From an uncultured Porphyromonadaceae bacterium (lineage in GTDB: Bacteria; Bacteroidota; Bacteroidia; Bacteroidales; Muribaculaceae), in NCBI GenBank assembly GCA_937989585.1, contig CALKRW010000033.1, positions 1 to 36,868 on the forward strand: DNA of 36,868 nt, written 5' to 3'. This document shows, piece after piece, positions 23,636 to 32,574 of the stretch. The stretch's first letter is position 1; each line of letters begins with the position of its first letter. Both the position numbers and the translations under genes were made by a program. Under the pieces are notes generated by a model. It was not told the DNA's origin and did no database searches. It saw nothing but the letters and a program-made list of their open reading frames with translations.

Positions 23636-24982
23636 ATGAACGTATTGAAATTCGGCGGAACATCCGTCGGCTCGGTATCCCGCATCAAGCATGTGGCCGA
23701 ACTCGTGCTTGAGCGAGGCCGCAACATTGTGGTGCTCTCGGCAATGTCCGGGACAACAAACACTCTTGTAGACATCTGCGAATATCTTGAAAAAGACAAC
23801 CGCGACGGCGCCCTTGAGACACTCAACGCGCTGAAAACAAAATACGACGGAGTTATCGCTGAACTATTTGCCGTGCCCGAAGGCGCATCCGACAATGAAA
23901 CCGAGCGAACAGAAGGAGCCCGCATCGAGGCCAAAACCACCATTGACAGGATACTGGGAATGATTCGGTCAATCACAGCCCTCGACTACAACGACAATTA
24001 TGGCAAGGAAATCCTGGCCCAGGGCGAACTTATCTCGACCAGTCTCTTCCACCTTTACTTGCTCAACCGTGGAATACGCTCCGTGCTGCTTCCCGCGCTG
24101 GAGTTCATGCGCATCGACGAGGAGGCCGAGCCGGACATGCGTTTCATCACCACCCATCTTCAGATGCTGCTTGACCAGCAGCGCGATGCCGACATCTACC
24201 TTACCCAGGGATATGTCTGCCGCAACGCCGAGGGTCGTGTGGACAATCTCCGCCGGGGCGGCTCGGACTATACCGCATCCCTCATTGGCGCCGCAATAGG
24301 TGCCGGCGAGATTCAGATATGGACAGACATCGACGGCATGCACAACAATGACCCGCGATATGTGGAGGGAACGCGTCCTGTCAGCGAACTGCATTTCGAC
24401 GAGGCCGCCGAACTGGCATATTTCGGAGCCAAGATACTGCATCCGTCCTGCGTCCTTCCGGCTCGCCTCGCCAACATCCCCGTACGCCTTCTCAACACTC
24501 TCGAGCCGGAAAAGCCTGGCACACTCATCCATAATGTGCAGCAGTCAGGCAGCATAAAGGCTGTCGCAGCGAAAGACAATGTAACCGCAGTAAAGATCAA
24601 GTCCGGACGCATGCTTGTCGCATACGGCTTCCTGCAGAAAATATTCGATATCTTCGCCCGTCACCGCACATCCATAGACATGATGGCCACAAGCGAGGTC
24701 TCGGTGACAGTCACGGTCGACAACTCGGAGCGGCTCGCGGACATTGTCGATGACCTGAAGCACTTCGGTACGGTTACCATAGACACTGACATGACTATCA
24801 TATGTGTTGTCGGAGACCTCAACTGGCACAACCGCCAACTCGAGGCCCATGCCGTGAATGCACTGAGCGGCATTCCCATACGCATGATATCATACGGAGG
24901 CTCTGACTATAACATCTCCATGCTCATCAACAGCGAGGACAAAGTCCGCGCCCTGCAGGCGCTTTCAGCCGCCCTGTTCTGA
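23636..24982 (+). CDS. lysC: Aspartate kinase (monofunctional)
   Basis: The enzyme phosphorylates aspartate in the first step to lysine, threonine, methionine and diaminopimelate. The 448-residue protein begins MNVLKFGGTSVGS, the kinase signature, and has RGGSDYTASLIGAA and TDIDGMHNNDPR in the catalytic domain. Two ACT-type regulatory units follow (about 310-448, with RTSIDMMATSEVSVTVTVD), which usually mediate lysine feedback. No homoserine dehydrogenase domain is attached. It begins 54 bp after xseB with no promoter seen in between. An 18-bp hairpin beyond the stop separates it from the convergent minus-strand gene. Confidence 0.95.
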   Translation: MNVLKFGGTSVGSVSRIKHVAELVLERGRNIVVLSAMSGTTNTLVDICEYLEKDNRDGALETLNALKTKYDGVIAELFAVPEGASDNETERTEGARIEAKTTIDRILGMIRSITALDYNDNYGKEILAQGELISTSLFHLYLLNRGIRSVLLPALEFMRIDEEAEPDMRFITTHLQMLLDQQRDADIYLTQGYVCRNAEGRVDNLRRGGSDYTASLIGAAIGAGEIQIWTDIDGMHNNDPRYVEGTRPVSELHFDEAAELAYFGAKILHPSCVLPARLANIPVRLLNTLEPEKPGTLIHNVQQSGSIKAVAAKDNVTAVKIKSGRMLVAYGFLQKIFDIFARHRTSIDMMATSEVSVTVTVDNSERLADIVDDLKHFGTVTIDTDMTIICVVGDLNWHNRQLEAHAVNALSGIPIRMISYGGSDYNISMLINSEDKVRALQALSAALF

Positions 24983-25020
24983 TTTTTTTTCTGCGGCATA
25001 ATCCTACAAAGCAGAAATAC

Positions 25021-25068
25021 AATCCGACCGGTTTCAGATGATTAAATCTGTCTGAAGCCGGTCGGATT
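25021..25068. terminator. Long hairpin between convergent genes, probable bidirectional terminator
   Basis: Positions 25021-25038 and 25051-25068 form an 18-bp stem with a single G-T pair and a 12-nt loop. It lies between the 3' ends of aspartate kinase and the minus-strand glycosidase gene. There is no T run directly after the stem on either strand; a run of eight T follows the lysC stop codon instead. Confidence 0.75.
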
Positions 25069-25085
25069 ATTCAATGAGGACTATC

Positions 25086-27596
25086 TCAACGGACAATAAG
25101 TAGAGCGGTTGCGGCGCTGCCGGAGGCGACGGCGCGAACGACATATGTACCTGCGACAGAGGGAGCGCCGAGGCTTGCGGAGTTGCCCTCAGCGAAGTCT
25201 GCCGAGACGAGGCGTCCGGCCATGTCGTAGATCTCAACGCTACAGAGGGGCGAAGCCGAACTTACGCTGAAGTTGCTTCCTGCCTCAACAGGATTGGGAG
25301 CGACCATGATTCCGCGGTCCTCGGCATTGATGTTGTCGACACCCTGCTCGGCGGAATATTCGACTGTCAGCGATTTAAGTTTCAGCGACTGCTCTCCCTT
25401 GTATGCACTGCCGCTAGGCGAATAAACCTTCAGTGTCGACATTGCGAGAGGATAGATGCTGACATCGGCTACATCACCGATTTCCGATACCTCGAAAGAA
25501 ACTTTTGCCGGGACGTTTGCCTCAATCTGTGTCTCGGGAACATAGTTGAGTTTTGCGCGGTCATCGCCAAAAGCGTGAAGGTCGAGTTCGACCTCGGTGA
25601 CAGGCATTGTGCTCTCGAACTCAACAACCACACGCTCAGGCAGTCCGTAAAGTGTCATCGCTTTGGACAGCGATACCCACGAGCGGCCACGCACCGAATT
25701 GTATGTATAAGCAAGGGTACCGTCCTCGCCCATAGTCATGTTGCGGATGCCGGAAGCGGCCTTGGGAGTCCATTCAGTCCAGTTGCCATGTATGTCGGAT
25801 ACAGGTTCTGAGACGTTCTCGACGCTGACTGTGATGTTCTGGTCCATGGCTCCTAGTTTGCCGTTGATAACGGCGACCCCGTTTGAAACGCCATGAAGCA
25901 CACCCTGTTCGTCAACATAGGCGATCTCAGGCCTGTCAGAGGTCCATGTGACGGATGCAGGATTGAATTCATATGTGACACGCTCGAAAAGTGTGGTAAC
26001 CTCGATTGGATAGGTGTGTTTCGAGTCGATGGTGATGGTCGAGCGGACCAGCGAGGGATCGGAGGATACGAGATTGATTGTACGCGAACATGATACACCG
26101 TCTGAGGTTGTTACAGTAATCAGTCCCGAACCGGGCTGCGGGCCAACCTGGAAGGCGCTACCCTTGGCCTGGCCGATGGCAGGGTCAACAGTGACTGTGA
26201 AGTCCTTGAAATCGTTGTCGAGGACCGTACCATACTTGTTCAGGGCGATAACACGGGGTGTATAGACAGCATTTACAGGTGCCTGAAGGTCAATGTCGTA
26301 GAACTCGAGTGCGGCGACAGTCTTATCTTCGTCAGGCGAAGTGTTGAAAACCATCCAGCCGTTGTGAACGGCGCGGGGATTGCCCTCGGTGGTGCGGTTG
26401 ATGATTGCGCCGTCTACCATGAGCATGGCCGAGCCTCCGGCATCGACATTGAGAAGATTCCATGCACCGAAGTGGCGTGCGATGTCGCACATCTCGGCAG
26501 TGACGCAACCGACAGAGCCACCGTAGACAAGGTCGGTTGAGCGGTCGATGGTCATCATATACAAAGTGTTGCCGTCCTCGCTGATGCCGTAAGCGGAACG
26601 CGAGTAGACCATGGTGTTGTAGCCGTCCCAATAGTTGTATTCAGTAATCTGGCCATGACGCATAACGCACATGTTGCCGCCCACGGCCTGATTGATTTCG
26701 GGACGAATGGCCTCGCCGTCAGGGTCGAAAATCCATGAATAGTTGATTGAGAGGTCATCTCCGGGCTCGAGGGTAGCGAGAGCGGCATCACGCGAACAGA
26801 GGGCGAGGTCGTATTCTCCAAGTGTTCCGCAACCGTTGGTGTGGCGCACTTCGGCAACCTTGAAACGGATGTCGCGGCCACCCATCCAGGTCTCACCCTC
26901 GGCAATATTGCACATCACCTCGTAGGCGTCGGCATTATCGTCGCGTACCCAGCCCTCGTTCTGCATGGGAACGAAATTCTTGTCCGGGCCGTACCAGGGA
27001 GTGTAGATTGCGACCTGATTGCCTCGGAATCCCGAGTTACAGGTGCTGAACTCGCGTTTGCCGAGTTTGGCGGTGGTAAATGTAAGTTCGTTATTGCAGA
27101 TGTCGATGTAAACCTTGTTTCCAGGACCTACTGAAACAAGCCCCTGAAATGTCGGGGTATGTGCAATCTCGCGGGCATCGGAGGCAAGAATGCCGTTGCG
27201 CATCGCTCCATTGTACGGAATGGCACCATATACATTATATACAGGTGACGACGATACCACCCAGAAGTTGGAGTTCTGGGCCGCGATAGCATGATGGTCC
27301 TTAGAGTCATGGCGCACTGCGGCATCGGTAAGAAGCTCGTTACCGGCCGAGCGGTCATTGGGAAGATTGGTCTCAATCTGCACATAGGGGTTGCGCAGAT
27401 CCACCGTGACCATATTTATGTTCAACGGGAACTCTGGGACACGGTAGCGGTGATACACGGCACCCGGACCGATGGGGCGCTCCTGAAGAGTCTGAATCGT
27501 GCAGGCCTTGTCCTGAATCTGTATACTGTCGCTGATAAGAGCGTGGGCAGGCAGAAGGGAGAATGCACTCAAAGCCAGAAGGTAGAATTTTTTCAT
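25086..27596 (-). CDS. Secreted phosphodiester glycosidase (NAGPA/DUF2233 type) with Ig-like domains and T9SS sorting tail
   Basis: The 836-residue protein has a signal peptide (MKKFYLLALSAFSLLPAHA). Residues about 100-420 match the NAGPA domain: AIAAQNSNFW, GAIPYNGAMRNG, then NVDAGGSAMLMVDG (D385) and NRTTEGNPRAVHNGWMVF, equivalent to the family's LDGGGS and N-R-x-x-x-G-x-x-R-x-V-x-N signatures. Members cleave sugar phosphodiesters, such as GlcNAc-1-phosphodiester in lysosomal enzyme targeting and polymer substrates in bacteria. Two Ig-like domains (about 430-515 and 520-600) and a beta-sandwich follow. The last 80 residues have APNPVEAGSNFSV, VEIYDMAGRLV, GTYVVRA and a final LLIVR, a good type A sorting domain of the type IX system. 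The protein should be surface-exposed or released. dusB lies 51 bp upstream on the same strand and may share its transcript. Confidence 0.85.
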   Translation of the reverse strand: MKKFYLLALSAFSLLPAHALISDSIQIQDKACTIQTLQERPIGPGAVYHRYRVPEFPLNINMVTVDLRNPYVQIETNLPNDRSAGNELLTDAAVRHDSKDHHAIAAQNSNFWVVSSSPVYNVYGAIPYNGAMRNGILASDAREIAHTPTFQGLVSVGPGNKVYIDICNNELTFTTAKLGKREFSTCNSGFRGNQVAIYTPWYGPDKNFVPMQNEGWVRDDNADAYEVMCNIAEGETWMGGRDIRFKVAEVRHTNGCGTLGEYDLALCSRDAALATLEPGDDLSINYSWIFDPDGEAIRPEINQAVGGNMCVMRHGQITEYNYWDGYNTMVYSRSAYGISEDGNTLYMMTIDRSTDLVYGGSVGCVTAEMCDIARHFGAWNLLNVDAGGSAMLMVDGAIINRTTEGNPRAVHNGWMVFNTSPDEDKTVAALEFYDIDLQAPVNAVYTPRVIALNKYGTVLDNDFKDFTVTVDPAIGQAKGSAFQVGPQPGSGLITVTTSDGVSCSRTINLVSSDPSLVRSTITIDSKHTYPIEVTTLFERVTYEFNPASVTWTSDRPEIAYVDEQGVLHGVSNGVAVINGKLGAMDQNITVSVENVSEPVSDIHGNWTEWTPKAASGIRNMTMGEDGTLAYTYNSVRGRSWVSLSKAMTLYGLPERVVVEFESTMPVTEVELDLHAFGDDRAKLNYVPETQIEANVPAKVSFEVSEIGDVADVSIYPLAMSTLKVYSPSGSAYKGEQSLKLKSLTVEYSAEQGVDNINAEDRGIMVAPNPVEAGSNFSVSSASPLCSVEIYDMAGRLVSADFAEGNSASLGAPSVAGTYVVRAVASGSAATALLIVR

Positions 27597-27647
27597 GTGT
27601 AATGATGTTAAGGTTAATATATTAGGCGTTTTATCAGGTGGACCTTC

Positions 27648-28652
27648 TCACTCGTCGCCGAAGGGACGGCCTGTGGCGAGATGGTCCTGAATGTCATCGA
27701 GTATGGAGGTGAGTCCGTCGAGAGTCGAGGCCCGGAGCATGGCTATACGTGTGGGGCGGAACGAGGGAATGGCCTTGAACAGAGGCGAGGCGGCAAGATG
27801 ACGTCGGATGTGCAGAATGCCACGGTACTCGTCGATGCGCTCAACGCTTTCGGCAATCTGGCGCCTGAGGAGCGCGAATTTATCGGCCACGCCAAGTTCT
27901 GGTCCGGCTTTGGCCGGATCGAGTACCTGCTTTATCTCATGGAAAATCCAGGGAGCGCCAATTGTCGCACGGCCTACCATCACGGCATCGACACCATAGC
28001 GGTCGAAAAGTTCGCGTGCGCGTTCGCCTGAAGTTATGTCGCCGTTGCCGATGACAGGTATGTGCAGACGCGGATTGGCCTTTACGCGACCTATCATCTC
28101 CCAGTCTGCCTCGCCGGTGTACATCTGCGACCTCGTGCGGCCATGCACGGTGAGCGCCCTGATGCCGCAGTCCTGCAACTGCTCTGCAAGATCGACAATT
28201 ATCTTGGAGTTGTGGTCCCAGCCGAGACGGGTTTTCACTGTAACCGGACGTTTTACGGCATCAACCACAGCACGGGTTATCTCAAGCATTCGCGGGATGT
28301 CGCGTAACAGACCCGCACCGGCGCCTTTGCCTGCTACTTTCTTCACCGGACAGCCAAAGTTCAGGTCGATGATGTCGGGTCCTGCCTCGTCGACAATGCG
28401 TGCGGCCTCAACCATAGGTCCGACCTCGCGGCCATAAATCTGAATCGCCGTAGGGCGCTCGCCCGGCGCTATGTGAAGTTTGCGTGTCGTGGAGGCTATA
28501 TTGCGTATCAGGGCGTCAGCCGAGACAAATTCAGTATATGTCATGTCGGCGCCCATCTCCTTGCATATCAAACGGAACGACGCATCGGTCACGTCCTCCA
28601 TGGGGGCAAGGAAGACGGGACGCTCGCCAAATTCAATTTCTCCGATAGTCAT
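27648..28652 (-). CDS. dusB: tRNA-dihydrouridine synthase, DusB type
   Basis: The FMN enzyme reduces uridines in the tRNA D-loop. The start chosen is the ATG at 28652, giving 334 residues beginning MTIGEIEFGERPVFLAPMED. The frame stays open to 28739 and would add a hydrophobic 29-residue extension, but a good promoter -7 element lies inside that extension (28676-28683), so the longer form is unlikely. Family marks are APMEDVTDASFR, NFGCPVKKVAGKGAGAG with the catalytic Cys101, TVHGRTRSQMYTG and PVIGNGDI. Bacterial DusB genes are often next to fis, which Bacteroidetes lack. Here it is followed by a secreted glycosidase gene. Confidence 0.93.
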   Translation of the reverse strand: MTIGEIEFGERPVFLAPMEDVTDASFRLICKEMGADMTYTEFVSADALIRNIASTTRKLHIAPGERPTAIQIYGREVGPMVEAARIVDEAGPDIIDLNFGCPVKKVAGKGAGAGLLRDIPRMLEITRAVVDAVKRPVTVKTRLGWDHNSKIIVDLAEQLQDCGIRALTVHGRTRSQMYTGEADWEMIGRVKANPRLHIPVIGNGDITSGERARELFDRYGVDAVMVGRATIGAPWIFHEIKQVLDPAKAGPELGVADKFALLRRQIAESVERIDEYRGILHIRRHLAASPLFKAIPSFRPTRIAMLRASTLDGLTSILDDIQDHLATGRPFGDE

Positions 28653-28675
28653 AAGGATAATTATAATGACAGTGA

Positions 28676-28683
28676 CAAAGGTA
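28676..28683 (-). promoter_or_regulatory. -7 promoter element for dusB
   Basis: On the minus strand this reads TACCTTTG, an exact TAnnTTTG match. The transcript would start only about 15-20 nt before the ATG at 28652. No clean TTTG is present at the usual upstream distance. Confidence 0.65.
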
Positions 28684-28821
28684 CAAAATCCTCCGGAAAA
28701 GACAACAATTACACAAATTATAATCCATGCAACACTCACGATACCTTAAGTGGAACTATATGATGAACGATTGCGTGGAATCAGTATGTAAAAAACATAT
28801 AAAACAAATCAGGTTTGAACT

Positions 28822-28851
28822 TTTGGGATTGGAATATTTTTATTAAATTTG
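28822..28851 (+). promoter_or_regulatory. Promoter for the DUF349 gene
   Basis: TTTG at 28822-28825 and TAAATTTG at 28844-28851 are separated by 18 bp, close to the consensus spacing. The leader to the ATG at 28970 is about 110 nt. The region between this promoter and the dusB promoter is AT-rich and holds no gene. Confidence 0.65.
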
Positions 28852-28969
28852 GGGCGTGATAGGTTTGATTACGGCACAACCTGTTCCTGATGTCATCTAT
28901 CGTCAACCTCTCGGCGGTCTAAGGCCCGCTATGTAAATTGTGTTTTATCCCCTACCAAATCCTGTAATC

Positions 28970-31084
28970 ATGGAAAAGAACGACCCTGTTTCGGCCAATC
29001 CCGCCGAAGAACCCCTGAAGACCGCCAATGGCGGCGTGAAAACCGCAACTGAAAACCAAGCCGCCGAGAAGGCTCTGAACACCGACGATGTTGTCGTTCC
29101 GGCCGACGCCGACAAACTTGTCGACGAGGCCGCCGAACTCGCCAAAGAACAGACCGCCGACACACCTGCATCGGAACCCCTGCTTGCACGTGACGCAGAT
29201 GTTATCCCCGCCGACGCAGAGAAACTCGTCAACGAGGCCAGCGAACTCGCAAAAGAGGAGACTGCCGACACACCCGCCGTGCAGCTCGAGCTTCCCCTTG
29301 ATGCGGACATTATTCCTGACGCTGCTGACGCCACAGTCAACGCCGCAGCAGAGGAACTTCGCGAGCCCGCGCCCACAAACATGGCCGAACTCATCGAACA
29401 GGCCAAACGGGTCCTCGAACTTGACGGCGCCGACATAACACGCGAGAGCATCAACCGCCTCCGCAACTTCTACAATACACTCTCACATCCCGAGGCCAAA
29501 GCCGCGGAGGAAGCCAAAAGCGAGGACACACCCGAGTCCACTCTCCCCGAACTTCCCTCGCCCGAAACCGTCGCCAACGAGGAAGACGAGAACTTCAAGC
29601 AGATTCTCAACGATATAAAGGCCAAGAAGGCTGCCTTCACCGCCAGGCAGGAAGAGCAGAAAGCCGAAAACCTTAAGGCAAAGAACGAAATCATCGACCA
29701 GATCAACGCCCTGGCCGAGGACACCGACAACGTAAACCGCACCTTTCCCCGCTACCGCGAGCTTCAGGATCAGTTCAACGCTCTCGGCGAAGTTCCCGCA
29801 ACCGAGGAGACCGCCCTGTGGAAACGCTTCCAGGAGGCACGCGAGCGCTATTCCGACAATCTGAAAATCAACAAGGAACTCCGCGACTACGATTTCAAGA
29901 AAAACCTCGAGAACAAGGAACTTCTCATCGCCGAGGCTACAAAACTCAATGAGGAGAACGATATCATAACCGCATTCAAGCGTCTCCAGGACCTGCACGC
30001 CAAATGGCGCGAGATCGGTCCCGTGGCAAAAGAACTGCGCGAGGACATATGGCAAAAGTTCAAGGACGCCTCTGCCGAGGTCTCGAAACGATACCAGACA
30101 TTCTTCGAGGAGCGCAAGGCCCGCGAGGTCGAGAACGAGCAGGCCAAGACCGCTCTCTGCGTCAAGATTGAGGCCCTCGACTGGTCGAACCTCAACTCCT
30201 TCGCCCAGTGGGACGCCATGACGGCCGAAATCATCAATGCACAGAGCGAATGGAAGACCCTCGGTTTCGCATCGCGCAAACTCAACACACTACTCTTCAA
30301 CCGATTCCGTGCCACCTGCGACAAATTCTTCGCAGCCAAGGCCGAATACTTCAAGAAAGCCAAGGACCAGATGGTCGAGAACCTTGCCCGCAAGACCGCA
30401 CTTGCCGAGAAGGCCGAAGCCCTGAAGGACAGCACGGAATGGAAAAAGACAACCGACCTGCTCGTCGAACTTCAGAAAGAATGGAAGACCATCGGCACCG
30501 TGGCCAAGAAACACAGCGATGCCATCTGGAAACGCTTCCAGAGCGCATGCGACCACTTCTTCGAGCAGAAGAAGGCAGCAACATCCACCGTTCGCCAGAC
30601 CGAGCACGCCAATCTTCAGGCCAAACGCGACCTGATAGCCGAACTTGAGAAAATAACCCCCGATACTCCCAAGAACGAGGTCATCCAGGCCATCGCCAAC
30701 ATCCAGAGCCGCTGGAAAGAAATCGGCCATGTGCCTTTCCGCGAGAAAGACAAGGTCTACGACCAGTTCCGCGCCAAAATCAACGAGGTCCGCAAGGCAT
30801 TCGACCTGCGCGAGAGCCGCGAGCGCATGGACAACTTCGAGTCCAACATCAGCCAGATGGAAGGTGACCAGGGCAAACTGATACGCGAACGCGAGCGCCT
30901 GGCACGTGTACTCGAGACACGCCGCACTGAACTCCGCACATATGAGAACAATCTCGGATTCCTTTCAGCCAAATCCAAATCGGGCAACTCGCTCGTCAAG
31001 GACTTCGAGCGTAAGATCGAGCGCCTGAAAGAAGACATCCGCGAGCTCGAGGACAAAATAAAGGTTCTCGACAGCAAACTCTGA
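28970..31084 (+). CDS. DUF349 coiled-coil protein with N-terminal acidic repeats
   Basis: The start at ATG 28970 is preferred to an in-frame GTG at 28940. The 704-residue protein has no signal peptide or membrane segment and is likely cytosolic. Residues 39-110 are two 36-residue repeats, with a partial third to about 135 (units opening DDVVVPADADKLVDEAAELA, DADVIPADAEKLVNEASELA, DADIIPDAADATVNAAAEEL). Five DUF349-type repeats follow, each with a W/F-x-x-L/I-G core and an aromatic-x-x-F close: QFNALGEVPATEE, KWREIGPVAKELRE, EWKTLGFASRKLN, EWKTIGTVAKKHSD, RWKEIGHVPFREKD. The C-terminus (about 625-704) is a charged coiled coil. The family is common in Bacteroidetes and its role is unresolved. 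Confidence 0.85.
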   Translation: MEKNDPVSANPAEEPLKTANGGVKTATENQAAEKALNTDDVVVPADADKLVDEAAELAKEQTADTPASEPLLARDADVIPADAEKLVNEASELAKEETADTPAVQLELPLDADIIPDAADATVNAAAEELREPAPTNMAELIEQAKRVLELDGADITRESINRLRNFYNTLSHPEAKAAEEAKSEDTPESTLPELPSPETVANEEDENFKQILNDIKAKKAAFTARQEEQKAENLKAKNEIIDQINALAEDTDNVNRTFPRYRELQDQFNALGEVPATEETALWKRFQEARERYSDNLKINKELRDYDFKKNLENKELLIAEATKLNEENDIITAFKRLQDLHAKWREIGPVAKELREDIWQKFKDASAEVSKRYQTFFEERKAREVENEQAKTALCVKIEALDWSNLNSFAQWDAMTAEIINAQSEWKTLGFASRKLNTLLFNRFRATCDKFFAAKAEYFKKAKDQMVENLARKTALAEKAEALKDSTEWKKTTDLLVELQKEWKTIGTVAKKHSDAIWKRFQSACDHFFEQKKAATSTVRQTEHANLQAKRDLIAELEKITPDTPKNEVIQAIANIQSRWKEIGHVPFREKDKVYDQFRAKINEVRKAFDLRESRERMDNFESNISQMEGDQGKLIRERERLARVLETRRTELRTYENNLGFLSAKSKSGNSLVKDFERKIERLKEDIRELEDKIKVLDSKL
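29084..29374 (+). repeat. Tandem 108-bp coding repeats in the DUF349 gene
   Basis: Two full 36-codon units (29084-29191 and 29192-29299) and a partial third (29300-29374) lie in frame. The protein repeats are more alike than the DNA, so they are old duplications kept by selection on the protein. Confidence 0.7.
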
Positions 31085-31103
31085 CATAACCAATATCACG
31101 ACT

Positions 31104-31135
31104 CCGTACCGCCGCAATCCATCCCGGCGGTACGG
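31104..31135. terminator. Strong hairpin between the DUF349 and sugar transferase genes
   Basis: CCGTACCGCCG at 31104-31114 pairs perfectly with CGGCGGTACGG at 31125-31135 across a 10-nt loop. No T run follows, so it is an imperfect terminator, an attenuator or an mRNA-processing site. It lies about 30 nt before the downstream coding start. Confidence 0.5.
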
Positions 31136-31166
31136 GTCTAACCATACTACAAAACCTCAACACGCT

Positions 31167-32558
31167 TTGCCAATCATATCCCGCAAAGGCAGATACGGCC
31201 ACTATATCCAACTTATACTGACGGTCTGCGACCTGTTGCTTGTGAATCTGCTGCTTTTCGGCGTTTCCTCCATATTCGCCGGAAAGGTACCCGCACCTCA
31301 TCTCGACATGCTCCTGATTGTCTGCAATCTCGCGTACCTTCCCGTGATAGCCTGGCAGGCACGTACGCTCCATCACCGCCGTGCCATCGTTATGGACCAC
31401 ATCGCGGTACGCTCGTTCGAGTCGGTCGGACTGCACGGTCTGTTTTTCCTCTCGATACTTCAGTTACTGGGCAAGAACTTCCCCTTCGGATTCTATCTAG
31501 AGTTCTACGGGGCGCTCTTCGTGCTCATGCCCGTGCTGTGGACAGCCGAGCATTATGTGATAAAGCACATACGCCGCAAGGGCCGAAACTATGTCCGCGT
31601 CGTGATTGTCGGCTCCAACCGCACGGCGATGCGCCTCTATCAGGAAATGATGACGGACAAGGGCTACGGTTACAATGTCCTCGGCTATATCGACGAGCAG
31701 CCAAATCCCGAGTTCGAGTGCAAATATGCCGGTTCGCTGCCCGGTCTCGACCAGTTCATCAAGGACAACTGGGTCGACGAGATTTTCTTCACCATGTCGG
31801 GCGAGCAGGCCGAGCATCTGACCAAAGTCGCAAAGATAGCGGATGACAATGTCTGCTCGTTCTACTATGTCCCCCAGATATCGCAGTATGTCAACGGCGG
31901 CTTCAACCTGCAGCCCCTCGGCGCCATGCCTGTGCTGACACTTCGCAACAACCCGCTTAACGCACCGTTGAACCGCGCGGTCAAGCGAATCTTCGACCTC
32001 GCCGTCTCATCGGTGTTCCTTGTGTTCTCGCCGCTGATATTCATTCCCGTGGCCATCGCCATCAAGATTTCCTCGCCGGGGCCGGTTTTCTTCCGGCAGA
32101 AACGCACCGGATACCTCGGACAGCCGTTCAACTGCCTGAAGTTCCGCACCATGCGCGTCAACGCTGACGCCGACAAGGCCCAGGCAACCAAGGACGATCC
32201 ACGCAAGACCCGCGTAGGAGAATTCCTGCGCCATACCTCGATTGACGAACTGCCGCAGTTCATCAACGTGTTCCTGGGCGACATGTCGATAGTAGGTCCG
32301 CGTCCCCACATGCTCAAGCACACCGAGGATTACTCACGCATCGTCGACCGCTACATGGTGCGCCATATCGTGAAACCCGGCATCACCGGCTGGGCGCAGG
32401 TCAACGGCTACCGCGGAATCACCGACGAGGTATGGAAGATGGAACGCCGCGTCGAGTACGATGTGTGGTACATCGAACACTGGCATTTCTTCCTCGACCT
32501 CAAGATCATGGTCCGCACCGTAATGAACGCATTCCAGGGCGAGAAGAACGCCTTCTAA
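31167..32558 (+). CDS. Polyprenyl-phosphate glycosyl-1-phosphate transferase (WcaJ/ExoY-like initiating enzyme)
   Basis: The enzyme transfers a sugar-1-phosphate to undecaprenyl phosphate at the inner membrane, starting a surface glycan. The TTG at 31167 is the only plausible start; no ATG or GTG is seen upstream in frame. The 463-residue protein has four N-terminal membrane helices (within about 10-130), a Rossmann-like CoA-binding-3 domain (VVIVGSNRTAMRLYQEM, about 148-260), another hydrophobic segment (about 272-300) and the catalytic Bac_transf domain. Family motifs there are KFRTM (325-329), DELPQF (from D360), GDMSIVGPRPH and VKPGITGWAQVNGYRG. No other polysaccharide genes adjoin it, so it is an orphan initiating enzyme. 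Sugar specificity is unknown. Confidence 0.92.
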   Translation: MPIISRKGRYGHYIQLILTVCDLLLVNLLLFGVSSIFAGKVPAPHLDMLLIVCNLAYLPVIAWQARTLHHRRAIVMDHIAVRSFESVGLHGLFFLSILQLLGKNFPFGFYLEFYGALFVLMPVLWTAEHYVIKHIRRKGRNYVRVVIVGSNRTAMRLYQEMMTDKGYGYNVLGYIDEQPNPEFECKYAGSLPGLDQFIKDNWVDEIFFTMSGEQAEHLTKVAKIADDNVCSFYYVPQISQYVNGGFNLQPLGAMPVLTLRNNPLNAPLNRAVKRIFDLAVSSVFLVFSPLIFIPVAIAIKISSPGPVFFRQKRTGYLGQPFNCLKFRTMRVNADADKAQATKDDPRKTRVGEFLRHTSIDELPQFINVFLGDMSIVGPRPHMLKHTEDYSRIVDRYMVRHIVKPGITGWAQVNGYRGITDEVWKMERRVEYDVWYIEHWHFFLDLKIMVRTVMNAFQGEKNAF

Positions 32559-32574
32559 ATTTCCACAAGCGTAC

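Noticed and set aside
29084..29374. CRISPR array or mobile repeat
   Set aside because: The repeats are in-frame protein repeats that differ at the DNA level and have no unique spacers.
31130..31166. A conventional ATG start for the sugar transferase
   Set aside because: No ATG or GTG occurs in frame upstream in the intergenic region; the first later Met would remove the first membrane helix.
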